From: Cardiobacteriaceae bacterium
GTDB lineage: Bacteria; Pseudomonadota; Gammaproteobacteria; Cardiobacteriales; Cardiobacteriaceae
Direction: 5' to 3'
Length of the DNA stretch: 64,000 nucleotides
Assembly: GCA_030529365.1 (NCBI GenBank)
Contig: JAUMXB010000006.1
Location: forward strand, 1 to 64,000
This document shows positions 18,440 through 26,343 of this stretch, piece after piece. A program made the position numbers and the translations under genes. Positions within the stretch are counted from its first letter, which is position 1. The number at the start of each line of letters is the position of its first letter. The notes beneath the pieces were generated by a model. The model saw only the letters and a list, made by a program, of their open reading frames with translations. It searched no databases and was not told the origin of the DNA.

Positions 18440-19783
18440 ATGTTCAAGAAAGTCCTCATTGCCAACCGTGGCGAAATCGCGCTCCGCATCCTGCGCGCCT
18501 GCCGCGAAATGGGCATTGAAACCGTCGCCGTCCACTCCAAGGCCGACCGCGAACTGAAACACGTCCTCTTTGCCGACGAATCCGTGTGCATCGGCCCCGC
18601 GCCCTCCACGGAAAGCTACCTCAACATGCCGGCCATCATTGCCGCCGCCGAAGTCACCAACGCCGACGCCATCCATCCCGGCTACGGCTTCCTCTCCGAA
18701 AATGCCGACTTTGCCGAGCGCGTCGAGCAATCGGGCTTCACCTTCATCGGCCCGAAAGCCGAAACCATCCGCATGATGGGCGACAAGGTCGAAGCCATCA
18801 AGGCCATGAAAGCCGCAGGCATCCCCTGCGTACCCGGTTCCGACGGCCCGCTCGATAACGACGCCGACAAGATCCGCAAAATCGCCAAGAAAATCGGCTA
18901 TCCCGTCATCGTCAAGGCCGCGGGCGGCGGCGGCGGACGCGGCATGCGCGTCGTGCGCAGCGCCGATGAAGTCGTCGATGCCGTGCGCCTCACCAAAACC
19001 GAAGCGCGCCAGGCCTTCGGCAACGACATGGTTTACATGGAAAAATTTCTGGAAACCCCGCGCCATATCGAAATCCAGGTCCTCGCGGACAGGCACGGCA
19101 ACGCCATTCACTTGGGCGAGCGCGACTGCTCCTTGCAACGCCGCCACCAGAAAGTACTCGAAGAAGCGCCTGCCCCCGGCATCAGCGAAGAGCAGCGCAA
19201 CCGCATCGGCGCCATCTGCACCGAAGCGTGCAAACGCATCGGTTATGTCGGCGCGGGCACCTTTGAATTCCTCTACGAAAACGGCGAATTCTACTTCATC
19301 GAGATGAACACCCGCGTGCAGGTAGAACATCCGGTCACGGAAATGGTCACCGGCGTCGATATCGTGCGCGAGCAGATCCGCGTTGCCGCCGGCGAACCAC
19401 TCTCCTACACCCAGGACGACATCAAGATCAAGGGCCACGCCATTGAATGCCGCATCAACGCCGAAGACCCGAAAACCTTCATCCCCTCGCCCGGCAAAGT
19501 GCGCGAATTTCACGCGCCGGGCGGCCTGGGCGTGCGCGTGGAATCGCATCTTTACGACGGCTACACCGTGCCGCCGCACTACGATTCCATGATCGGCAAG
19601 CTCATCACCTGGGGCGAAAACCGCGACACTGCCATTGCCCGTGCGCAAATGGCGCTTTCGGAAATGGTCATCGAAGGCATCAAAACCAATATCGCCCTGC
19701 ACCGCGAACTCCTCGAAGACGAGCAAGTGCGCCAGGGCGGCATGGATATCCACTATCTCGAGCACAAACTCGGGCTTTCGTAA
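18440..19783 (+). CDS. accC: Acetyl-CoA carboxylase, biotin carboxylase subunit
   Basis: ATP-dependent carboxylation of biotin on AccB. The 447-residue product starts [17 protein letters not shown]. It has the glycine-rich ATP-grasp loop [14 protein letters not shown], the [15 protein letters not shown] segment and the catalytic [14 protein letters not shown] motif. GGAGCGGCC precedes the ATG. Last gene of the aroQ-accB-accC unit. Confidence 0.98.
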   Translation: MFKKVLIANRGEIALRILRACREMGIETVAVHSKADRELKHVLFADESVCIGPAPSTESYLNMPAIIAAAEVTNADAIHPGYGFLSENADFAERVEQSGFTFIGPKAETIRMMGDKVEAIKAMKAAGIPCVPGSDGPLDNDADKIRKIAKKIGYPVIVKAAGGGGGRGMRVVRSADEVVDAVRLTKTEARQAFGNDMVYMEKFLETPRHIEIQVLADRHGNAIHLGERDCSLQRRHQKVLEEAPAPGISEEQRNRIGAICTEACKRIGYVGAGTFEFLYENGEFYFIEMNTRVQVEHPVTEMVTGVDIVREQIRVAAGEPLSYTQDDIKIKGHAIECRINAEDPKTFIPSPGKVREFHAPGGLGVRVESHLYDGYTVPPHYDSMIGKLITWGENRDTAIARAQMALSEMVIEGIKTNIALHRELLEDEQVRQGGMDIHYLEHKLGLS

Positions 19784-19795
19784 ACATCATCCCCG

Positions 19796-19884
19796 TAGGT
19801 CGGGCACTTTGTGCCCGACAAATCTGCCCCGCAGGGTGGGCTTCAGCGCACCATCCCCCACCGTTCAGGCACTTTGTGCCTGAC
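19796..19884. repeat. REP-like palindromes
   Basis: CGGGCACTTTGTGCCCG (19801-19817), an imperfect TGGGCTTCAGCGCA (19837-19850) and TCAGGCACTTTGTGCCTGA (19865-19883) follow the accC stop. They belong to the same family as the palindromes at 5997-6240 and 21473-21626. Confidence 0.7.
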
Positions 19885-19916
19885 ATGCATTTACCACTCC
19901 TCAAAAAAACCATCAA

Positions 19917-19972
19917 AATAGTTGTTTTTTACCACTATAAAGCGCTTGTCACGAAAAATAAACACCATAAAA
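19917..19972. repeat. AAGCGCTT element, copy F (single box)
   Basis: Head AAAATAGTTGTTTTTTACCA followed by one box at 19940-19947 and a decayed second arm. It lies 24 bp upstream of the next gene. Confidence 0.75.
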
Positions 19973-19995
19973 AACAAAAAACGATAAAAACCACC

Positions 19996-20481
19996 ATGGT
20001 CACCCCCGAATACGCCCCGCGCCACGACCGCAAGACGCGCATCCGCTTCGCCCTGTTCTGGCTCACGCTTGCCGCCCTTGCCTTCGCCTTTCTCCAATTC
20101 ATCTACTTCCCCTTTCTTCGCGACCTCGCTGAGAACGGCGAATGCCGCAAAATTTTCGGCCAGCCCGGTCTCATCGTCCTTTTCTACGCCAGCCTCCTCC
20201 CCATGCCGCTGCTGCTCCTGGCGGCAAGCCTCTTCCTGCTCCCCACCGCCATCCGCACCCTGCAAAGCGGCACCTATCCTCCGCCCGGCCGCAAAACCTT
20301 CCGTCTTATCCGCATCCGCTACGGCCGCGCCGCACGCCTTCACGGCTGGCTGATGATCGCTTATATAATCACCGCCTTCGCCACCCTCGTTTACGCCTTC
20401 GTCCTCACGGGCAACTATGCTGCGCGTTATCACGCCAAATACCCGGATGGCGCGTCTTGCATAGAAAATACAAAAAAATAG
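19996..20481 (+). CDS. Hypothetical small membrane protein
   Basis: A 161-residue product with three predicted hydrophobic helices: about 17-40, 58-85 and 115-138. It has a short basic N-terminus (HDRKTRIR) and a C-terminal tail outside the membrane, containing one Cys. No family recognised. The ATG at 19996 is the first in a plausible context; the open frame extends upstream through repeat DNA and accC antisense-type codons, which is not credible coding. The stop codon TAG lies inside the head of repeat copy G, so the last two or three residues are encoded by the element. Confidence 0.6.
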   Translation: MVTPEYAPRHDRKTRIRFALFWLTLAALAFAFLQFIYFPFLRDLAENGECRKIFGQPGLIVLFYASLLPMPLLLLAASLFLLPTAIRTLQSGTYPPPGRKTFRLIRIRYGRAARLHGWLMIAYIITAFATLVYAFVLTGNYAARYHAKYPDGASCIENTKK

Positions 20482-20560
20482 CGATTTTTTACCACCATAA
20501 AGCGCTTATCATGAGAAATATTCTCACCATAAGCGCCTTTCCATGAGAATATTTACCACT
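20478..20560. repeat. AAGCGCTT element, copy G
   Basis: Head AAAATAGCGATTTTTTACCA, box at 20500-20507, arm TGAGAAATATTCTCA, degenerate AAGCGCCT at 20531-20538 (spacing 31) and a final TGAGAATATTTACCA. The head contains the stop codon of the preceding gene. The element ends 13 bp before the prmA start. Confidence 0.88.
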
Positions 20561-20573
20561 TACCCGGAATACC

Positions 20574-21476
20574 ATGAACACAGAAAACCAATGGCTGGAA
20601 ATCACCCTGCAAAGCGATAACGACGCACAAACCGAGCGCTTCGAGCAAGCCCTCGAAGCCGCAGGCGCGATCGCGATTACCTATCAGGCTGCCGACGATG
20701 AAGAAATCTACGAGCCGCCCATCGGCTCCATGCCGCTCTGGCGACAGACCGGCGTCACCGGCCTGTTTGCACAATCCAGCGACCCGGAAGCCGTAATTGC
20801 CGCGCTGCAACAGGCGCTCGGCGACGAAGCCGACGCGCTCGACATGCGCCAGTTTGCCGACAGCGAATGGACGCGCGCCTGGCTCGATCATTTCCGGCCC
20901 ATCGATTTCGGGCGCGGCTTTTGGGTCGCGGCGAGCGAACACGAAATCCCGGACGCCAACGCCACCGTGCTGCGCCTCGATCCTGGTCTCGCCTTTGGCA
21001 CCGGCACCCATCCTTCGACTGCCATGTGCCTCAACTGGCTGAACCAGAACGACCTGCACGGCAAATCCGTTTACGACTACGGCTGCGGCTCCGGCATCCT
21101 CGGCATCGCCGCCGCGCTGCTGGGCGCGCGTGAAGTGTGGCAGACTGATATCGACCCGCAAGCGCTCACTGCCAGCCTCGACAACGCGCAAAAAAACGGT
21201 GTGGACGGGCGCATCCATATCGTCGCCGATCCTGCTGAAGCGCCGCGCGTTGACGTGCTCGTGGCCAATATCCTGCTGGAACCGCTGTGCTTTTTGCAAT
21301 CGCAATTCCTCCGCCATATTCACCCGGACACCCGCCTCGTTTTCGCCGGCGTCCTCGAACGGCAAGTGCCGGAACTCGCTGCCGTCTATCAGGACGCTTT
21401 CGACCTGCGCGTCGCCGACACCCGCGACGGCTGGGCGCTGATCGAGCTTTCGCTTGCGACCCATCCCAAACCGTAG
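20574..21476 (+). CDS. prmA: Ribosomal protein L11 methyltransferase
   Basis: SAM-dependent enzyme that methylates ribosomal protein L11. The 300-residue product has the N-terminal substrate-recognition domain (WLEITLQ...) and the methyltransferase core with LDPGLAFGTGTHPST, SAM motif I YDYGCGSGILGIAA, and the NILLEPLCFL motif IV region. Its start is immediately downstream of repeat copy G, and no strong Shine-Dalgarno is visible (CCCGGAATACC). Confidence 0.95.
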   Translation: MNTENQWLEITLQSDNDAQTERFEQALEAAGAIAITYQAADDEEIYEPPIGSMPLWRQTGVTGLFAQSSDPEAVIAALQQALGDEADALDMRQFADSEWTRAWLDHFRPIDFGRGFWVAASEHEIPDANATVLRLDPGLAFGTGTHPSTAMCLNWLNQNDLHGKSVYDYGCGSGILGIAAALLGAREVWQTDIDPQALTASLDNAQKNGVDGRIHIVADPAEAPRVDVLVANILLEPLCFLQSQFLRHIHPDTRLVFAGVLERQVPELAAVYQDAFDLRVADTRDGWALIELSLATHPKP

Positions 21477-21626
21477 GGTGGGTTTCAACCCACCGTCGCG
21501 CAGCGATTGTAGGTCGGCCACTTCGTGGCCGACATCAAACAAACGTCGGGCACAAAGTGCCCGACCACGAAACTTTGATGCGCACCGCACGTTTTTCGTA
21601 GGGTGGGCTAAAGCCCACCCTACGCC
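21473..21626. repeat. Cluster of REP-like palindromes
   Basis: Four inverted repeats: GTGGGTTTCAACCCAC (21479-21494), GTCGGCCAC/GTGGCCGAC (21513-21533), GTCGGGCAC/GTGCCCGAC (21545-21565) and a 26-bp palindrome of the GTAGGGTGGGCT type (21599-21624). The first overlaps the prmA stop. The rest of the gap, to 21869, holds nothing I recognise. Confidence 0.75.
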
Positions 21627-21869
21627 CCGTCACCCGCAGATCGGCATTGATGCCCGATATCGCTTCGCGAAAGACGTTGCCTGCATCGTATCCGGCAACC
21701 GCCATGCAATCTTCCGGGATAGGGGCAGGGATGAGAGAATAAAAATGCTCAAACACCTTCAGCAATCTGAAATATGCTTTCCATCAGATGAAGCGTTGTA
21801 TCATTTATTGAGACCCAAAATTTTGACAAACCCTTTCAAATACATAGCAACCCATTCGAGAGCCCCGGC

Positions 21870-22493
21870 ATGACCGACAACCGCCGCCCCATCGCCAGCC
21901 GCGACAACCCGCGCATCCAGACCTTGGCCGCACAACTCGCCGCCCGTCCTTTCCCGACCCCCAACCAGATTTCCGTGCTGAGCGCCGTTTTTGCCGCGCT
22001 CGGCGCCTGGGCGCTGTGTTATCCCAATGCCTTCACGCTGGTTTTCTGCGCGCTGATGATCCAGCTCCGCCTTTTCTGCAATCTGCTCGACGGCATGGTC
22101 GCTGTCGAAGGCGGCAAGAAAACGCACAACGGCGCGATCTACAACGAATTTCCCGACCGCGTCGCCGACAGCGTGCTCCTCGTCGCGCTCGGCTATGCCA
22201 CGCCATGGCCGTGGCTGGGCTGGCTCGCCGCCCTGCTTGCGCTCACCACTGCCTATATCCGCGTTTTCGGCGGCAGCCTCGGCCTTGCGCAATCCTTCGC
22301 AGGCCCGATGGCCAAACAGCACCGCATGGCCGTGCTCACCGTTGCCTGTCTTATCGGCGCTGTGCAACGCCTGATCTGGGAGAGCCACAGCATCCTTGAT
22401 GTCGCCCTTGTCGTCATCGCCCTCGGCGGCGCCTGGACCTGCTGGCGGCGCACTGCCCTTGTCAATGCGCAACTGCGCAAATCCGCGCCATGA
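21870..22493 (+). CDS. CDP-alcohol phosphatidyltransferase family protein with divergent motif
   Basis: Multi-spanning membrane protein of 207 residues with about five hydrophobic helices. The CDP-alcohol phosphotransferase signature is recognisable but altered. CNLLDGMVAV replaces the usual DxxDGxxAR, with Asn for the first Asp and Val for Arg, and GAIYNEFPDRVAD follows, with Asn at the third Asp position but two later Asp residues. The N-terminus reads RRPIASR. It is either a variant phospholipid synthase or a non-catalytic relative. It overlaps dusB by 4 bp. Confidence 0.75.
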   Translation: MTDNRRPIASRDNPRIQTLAAQLAARPFPTPNQISVLSAVFAALGAWALCYPNAFTLVFCALMIQLRLFCNLLDGMVAVEGGKKTHNGAIYNEFPDRVADSVLLVALGYATPWPWLGWLAALLALTTAYIRVFGGSLGLAQSFAGPMAKQHRMAVLTVACLIGAVQRLIWESHSILDVALVVIALGGAWTCWRRTALVNAQLRKSAP

Positions 22494-23449
22494 TCACTCT
22501 CGGCCGCTTTCATTATCCCGATCCCGTCGTGGTGCTCGCGCCCATGGCGGGCGTGAGCGATCTGCCCTTCCGTCGCCTTTGCCAGCAAAGCGGCGCGCAT
22601 TACAGCGTCGCGGAAATGATTTCCGCCAAGCCCGACCTGATGGCGACTGATCTCGCGGAAACGCGCCTGTCTTTTGACAGCGACAGCGCCACGCCGCGCA
22701 TCGTCCAGCTCGTCGGCGGCGATGCCCATCTCATGGCGGAAGCGGCGCAAATGATGGTCGCGAAAGGCGCGGACATCATCGACATTAACATGGGCTGCCC
22801 GGCGAAAGTGGTCGGCAAGCAGCAGGCGGGTTCGGCGCTGCTCGCCGATGAAGCGCAGGTGGCGAAAATCCTGGAAAAAACCGTGCAGGCCGTCAACGTA
22901 CCCGTCACGCTGAAAACCCGTCTCGGCCCTGATTGCGGGCGGGTGAACATCCAGCGCGTTGCCCGCATTGCCGAAGACGCGGGCGTGCGCCTTCTCGCTG
23001 TGCACGGGCGCAGCCGCGCGCAGAAATTCCGTGGCGAAGCGCGTTATGACGACATCGCCGCCGTGAAAAAAGCACTTGCCATTCCGGTGATTGTCAATGG
23101 CGATATCAATTCGCCCGCCAAGGCGAAAGCGCTCATCGAGCGCCACGGTTTCGATGGCGTGATGATCGGCCGCGCCGCGCAGGGCAATCCGTGGCTCTTT
23201 GCCGCGATCCGCCGCGCCCTCGAACCGGCCTTTGCCGCCGACCTGCCCGCGCCCGCCTCGCTCATTGCCGCACATACCGAGGCCCTGCACGCGCTTTATG
23301 GCCGCCAGGGCCTGCTGATCGCGCGCAAGCATCTGCACAGCTACGGGCAAACTTTCCAACTGACGCGCGCCTTCCGCGACGCCGTCAATGCCGCGCACGA
23401 TCCCGCCGCACAACTCGCCCTCATCCCGCAATGGTTCTCCCATGAATGA
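22490..23449 (+). CDS. dusB: tRNA-dihydrouridine synthase B
   Basis: FMN enzyme that reduces uridine to dihydrouridine in tRNA. The 319-residue product has VLAPMAGVSDLPFRRL, the diagnostic DINMGCPAKVVGKQQAGSAL with catalytic Cys, and AVHGRSRAQKF. The DusB subfamily is assigned from the NMGCPAK motif and from the conserved dusB-fis arrangement. Its start overlaps the upstream gene and its end overlaps fis by 8 bp. Confidence 0.95.
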   Translation: MITLGRFHYPDPVVVLAPMAGVSDLPFRRLCQQSGAHYSVAEMISAKPDLMATDLAETRLSFDSDSATPRIVQLVGGDAHLMAEAAQMMVAKGADIIDINMGCPAKVVGKQQAGSALLADEAQVAKILEKTVQAVNVPVTLKTRLGPDCGRVNIQRVARIAEDAGVRLLAVHGRSRAQKFRGEARYDDIAAVKKALAIPVIVNGDINSPAKAKALIERHGFDGVMIGRAAQGNPWLFAAIRRALEPAFAADLPAPASLIAAHTEALHALYGRQGLLIARKHLHSYGQTFQLTRAFRDAVNAAHDPAAQLALIPQWFSHE

Positions 23450-23696
23450 CAAAAGCCCCATCCGCCGCGCCATTGACCACAGCCTTAACGACTACTACCG
23501 CCATCTCGGCGAAGAAGGCAAGGCCACCGACGTTTTCCGCATGATCGTCAATGAAGCCGAAGCGGCCGTGATTGCCAACATCATGGCGCGCTGCAAGGGC
23601 AACCAGAGCAAGGCCGCGGCCATCCTTGGCATCACCCGCAACACGCTCAAGAAGAAGCTGGTGGAATATCAGCTGCTGGAAACGGCGGAAGAATAA
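23442..23696 (+). CDS. fis: DNA-binding protein Fis
   Basis: Nucleoid-associated DNA bender and transcription regulator. The 84-residue product is somewhat shorter at the N-terminus than the 98-residue E. coli protein. The C-terminal helix-turn-helix reads GNQSKAAAILGITRNTLKKKL. The ATG within the end of dusB is chosen because the MNDKSPIRRAIDHSL start aligns with the family and lies at the expected distance from the core. Translation is probably coupled to dusB. Confidence 0.96.
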   Translation: MNDKSPIRRAIDHSLNDYYRHLGEEGKATDVFRMIVNEAEAAVIANIMARCKGNQSKAAAILGITRNTLKKKLVEYQLLETAEE

Positions 23697-23883
23697 GGCA
23701 TGGCAACCATCCCGCCCGATAAGCTTTGACTCCCTGTTTGGCAGCCCGGTTGGCCGAAAGATGCAACCCGGAAAATACTGCAAATTTCTCTGAAAGTTAT
23801 GCGGCATTGCCGCTAGCCAGGTTCCCATGATAAAACGCTTCTGTTTTTCGTGAGCGCCCGCCCGGCTGGCAATCGCCTGGCGA

Positions 23884-23906
23884 CGGTGGGCTAAAGCCCA
23901 CCCTAC
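23884..23906. repeat. REP-like palindrome
   Basis: GGTGGGCTAAAGCCCACC (23885-23902), the same core as at 21599-21624. The gap from fis to here holds no recognisable gene. Confidence 0.65.
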
Positions 23907-23930
23907 TTAAAAATCAAAATACGGCTAAAA

Positions 23931-24012
23931 ATGATAAAAAAATACTATTCAAAGCACTTTATATCGTCATTTTTTACCGCGATAAGCGCTTTATTATGGG
24001 AAAATTTCTCAC
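23931..24012. repeat. AAGCGCTT element, copy H, fused to the DUF192 gene
   Basis: Degenerate first box AAAGCACTTT (about 23951-23960), exact box at 23984-23991, and arms of the GTCATTTTTTACCG and TGGGAAAATTTCTCA types. The downstream coding frame is open right through it. Confidence 0.8.
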
Positions 24013-24449
24013 GCCACATCCTGTTCGCCGCTCTGCTCGCCGCTTGCCTTCCCGTTCATGCGCATCGTCTGCTCGATGATCGCGGCGAAGTGTGGCAAGT
24101 GGAAGTCGTCGATACGCCAGCGGCCATGGCACGCGGCCTGATGTTCCGCCTGTATTTGCCGAAACACGCTGGCATGCTGTTCGTTTTCGATCCGCCGCGC
24201 GAAACTGCCTTCTGGATGCGGCAAACCTATATTCCGCTCACCATGCGCTTTTACGATGCCTACGGCAGGCTCATCGCTTTCTATCCCCATGCCACGCCTT
24301 GCCACCGGATGCCCTGCCCTGTCTATCCCTCGCATGCGCCGGTGAAATATGTGCTGGAAACGCGCACCGCCGACCGCGATGTACGCCCGCCCTATGCCTT
24401 TCCCGCGCCGCATCGCCGCCTGCTGCACTTGTTACCATTCGCGGAATAA
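23931..24449 (+). CDS. DUF192 family secreted protein, 5' end formed by a repeat element
   Basis: The DUF192 core is clear: AMARGLMFR, a GMLFVFDPPRETAFWMR segment and a later PCPVYP region. It is preceded by a signal-peptide-like stretch (HILFAALLAACLPVHA). The only in-frame ATG upstream of the core is 23931, inside repeat copy H, so the first roughly 27 residues (MIKKYYSKHF...) are encoded by the element. Either that start is used, or a non-ATG start lies near 24018, or expression was damaged by the insertion. The 172-residue length assumes the ATG. Family members are small periplasmic proteins of uncertain function. Confidence 0.7.
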   Translation: MIKKYYSKHFISSFFTAISALLWENFSRHILFAALLAACLPVHAHRLLDDRGEVWQVEVVDTPAAMARGLMFRLYLPKHAGMLFVFDPPRETAFWMRQTYIPLTMRFYDAYGRLIAFYPHATPCHRMPCPVYPSHAPVKYVLETRTADRDVRPPYAFPAPHRRLLHLLPFAE

Positions 24450-24583
24450 GTGCTGCCACAACATCTCACGCATTTTTCTACTATAACCCCGTCCATCATC
24501 ATTTTTTCCCACGACAGACGTTTCTTGATGATAAGAAACAATCACAAATAACAAATCCTTCCAAAAAAATCATCAATACAGAC

Positions 24584-24612
24584 TTGTAATCTTCACGCGA
24601 CAGCATTACAAT
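24584..24612 (+). promoter_or_regulatory. Candidate promoter of the tna operon
   Basis: TTGTAA (24584-24589), 17-bp spacer, TACAAT (24607-24612), about 90 bp upstream of the tnaC start codon. Matches are 4/6 and 5/6 to the sigma-70 consensus. I found no convincing CRP site at the expected distance. Confidence 0.55.
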
Positions 24613-24702
24613 GCGTCCACCTGAAGAATATCTTTTCAGGGATGCAAACTTCCTTCGCAATGAAGAAGTTTTTGCCGTAACTGCTTGTGTGAGGAAATAT
24701 TT

Positions 24703-24774
24703 ATGCGTACCGCGCTTTTCCCCTGCATCCGGTGGTTTAATCTGGATCATAAGCTGTCCGCGTTCTTTCCATAG
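24703..24774 (+). CDS. tnaC: TnaC tryptophanase leader peptide
   Basis: A 23-codon ORF (MRTALFPCIRWFNLDHKLSAFFP) upstream of tnaA, with Shine-Dalgarno GAGGAAA at 24691-24697. It matches E. coli TnaC in the residues that matter for tryptophan-induced stalling: WFN at 11-13, Asp15, Lys17, and a final proline 12 residues after the Trp (W12 to P24 in E. coli). The stop is UAG rather than UGA. The next 60 nt are C-rich and G-poor, as expected of a Rho-loading site. Inference: tryptophan stalls the ribosome at the stop codon, masks the Rho site and allows transcription into tnaA-tnaB. Confidence 0.9.
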   Translation: MRTALFPCIRWFNLDHKLSAFFP

Positions 24775-24862
24775 TCCTCTTCTTTTTCCCCTGTCCACCT
24801 GCACGTCTGTGCGCCCCGCCTATTCGGCAACACTACCGTTTTGATATCAAGAGGATTTAACC
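24775..24862 (+). promoter_or_regulatory. tnaC-tnaA spacer, probable Rho-dependent attenuation region
   Basis: An 88-nt spacer that starts with a pyrimidine run (TCCTCTTCTTTTTCCCCTGT) and continues C-rich, with no intrinsic terminator hairpin. This is the expected layout for Rho-dependent termination controlled by TnaC stalling. It is shorter than the E. coli spacer of about 220 nt. AAGAGGA lies just before tnaA as its ribosome-binding site. Confidence 0.5.
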
Positions 24863-26278
24863 ATGGAAAACTTCAAACATCTCCCCGAGCCCTTCCGCAT
24901 CCGCGTCATCGAGCCTGTCAAGCGCACCACCCGTGAATACCGCGATGAAGCCATCGTCAAGGCCGGCATGAACCCCTTCCTCCTCGACAGCGAAGACGTC
25001 TTCATCGATCTCCTGACCGACAGCGGCACTGGCGCGATCACGCAAGACATGCAGGCCGCCATGCTGCGCGGCGACGAAGCCTACAGCGGCAGCCGCAGCT
25101 ATCACGCACTGTGCAAGGCCGTGAAAGAAATCTTCGATTACGACTACACCATCCCCACCCACCAGGGCCGCGGCGCCGAGCAAATCTACATCCCCGTGCT
25201 CATCAAGAAGCGCGAAGCCGAGAAAGGGCTGGATCGCAGCAAGATGGTCGCCTTCTCCAACTATTTCTTCGATACCACCCAGGGCCACACGCAAATCAAC
25301 GGCTGCGTGGTGAAAAACGTCTATACCAAGGAAGCGTTTGATACCGGCGTCAATGCCGACTTCAAGGGCAACTTCGATCTGGAAGCGCTGGAAAAAGGCA
25401 TCCAGGAAGCCGGCCCTGCCAACGTTCCCTATATCGTTGCCACCATCACCTGCAACTCCGCAGGCGGCCAGCCGGTCTCGATTGCCAACCTGAAGGCCAT
25501 GTACGAAATCGCGCGCAAGTACGACATCCCCGTCGTCATGGATTCCGCGCGCTTTGCCGAAAACGCCTACTTCATCCAGCAGCGCGAAGAAGCTTTCAAA
25601 AACAGCACCATCGAAGAAATCACGCTTGAAGCCTACAAATACGCCGACCTGCTCGCCATGTCCGCGAAAAAAGACGCCATGGTGCAAATGGGCGGTCTCC
25701 TCTGCTTCAAGAATGAAAGCATGTTCGACGTTTACACCGAATGCCGTACCCTCTGCGTCGTGCAGGAAGGCTTCCCCACTTACGGCGGTCTGGAAGGCGG
25801 CGCGATGGAGCGTCTCGCCGTTGGCCTTCGCGACGGCATGCGCCAGGACTGGCTCGCCTACCGCATCGGCCAGGTGCAATATCTGGTGGACGGCCTCGAA
25901 GCCATCGGCGTCGTATGCCAGCAGGCAGGCGGCCACGCCGCGTTCGTCGATGCCGGCAAATTGCTGCCGCACATCCCGGCCGACCAGTTCCCGGCACAGG
26001 CGCTCGCGTGCGAGCTGTATAAAGTCGCGGGCATCCGCGCTGTGGAAATCGGCTCCTTCCTCTTGGGACGCGATCCGAAAACCGGCAAGCAGCTGCCCTG
26101 CCCGGCAGAACTGCTGCGCCTGACCATTCCGCGCGCCACCTACACCCAGACCCACATGGACTTCGTCATCGAAGCCTTCAAGCAGGTCAAGGCCAACGCG
26201 AAAAACATCAAGGGACTCACCTTCACCTACGAGCCGAAAGTGCTGCGCCACTTCACTGCCCGTCTGAAAGAAGTCTGA
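24863..26278 (+). CDS. tnaA: Tryptophanase
   Basis: Pyridoxal-phosphate lyase that converts L-tryptophan to indole, pyruvate and ammonia. The 471-residue length matches E. coli TnaA. The start [20 protein letters not shown], the [10 protein letters not shown] segment and the PLP-lysine motif MSAKKDA (Lys in the KKD) are conserved. It sits behind the tnaC leader and ahead of tnaB, so indole production should be tryptophan-inducible. Confidence 0.98.
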   Translation: MENFKHLPEPFRIRVIEPVKRTTREYRDEAIVKAGMNPFLLDSEDVFIDLLTDSGTGAITQDMQAAMLRGDEAYSGSRSYHALCKAVKEIFDYDYTIPTHQGRGAEQIYIPVLIKKREAEKGLDRSKMVAFSNYFFDTTQGHTQINGCVVKNVYTKEAFDTGVNADFKGNFDLEALEKGIQEAGPANVPYIVATITCNSAGGQPVSIANLKAMYEIARKYDIPVVMDSARFAENAYFIQQREEAFKNSTIEEITLEAYKYADLLAMSAKKDAMVQMGGLLCFKNESMFDVYTECRTLCVVQEGFPTYGGLEGGAMERLAVGLRDGMRQDWLAYRIGQVQYLVDGLEAIGVVCQQAGGHAAFVDAGKLLPHIPADQFPAQALACELYKVAGIRAVEIGSFLLGRDPKTGKQLPCPAELLRLTIPRATYTQTHMDFVIEAFKQVKANAKNIKGLTFTYEPKVLRHFTARLKEV

Positions 26279-26290
26279 TCTTTTGTTCGG

Positions 26291-26324
26291 CAAAGCGGCA
26301 TCATCGGTGCCGCTTTGTTTTTTT
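26291..26324 (+). terminator. Terminator or attenuator between tnaA and tnaB
   Basis: Perfect 10-bp stem CAAAGCGGCA (26291-26300) and TGCCGCTTTG (26308-26317) with a 7-nt loop and seven Ts. It is only 20 bp before the tnaB start, so it probably lowers tnaB expression relative to tnaA. Confidence 0.8.
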
Positions 26325-26343
26325 ATAACCCCAAGGAAAACCC

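Noticed and set aside
24498-24540. A further AAGCGCTT element upstream of tnaC
   Set aside because: ATTTTTTCCCACGACAGACGTTTCTTGATGATAAG has the layout but the box is AGACGTTT; too degenerate to count.
24520-24550. CRP site upstream of the tna promoter
   Set aside because: Only a half-site AATCACA is present; the partner half does not match TGTGA.
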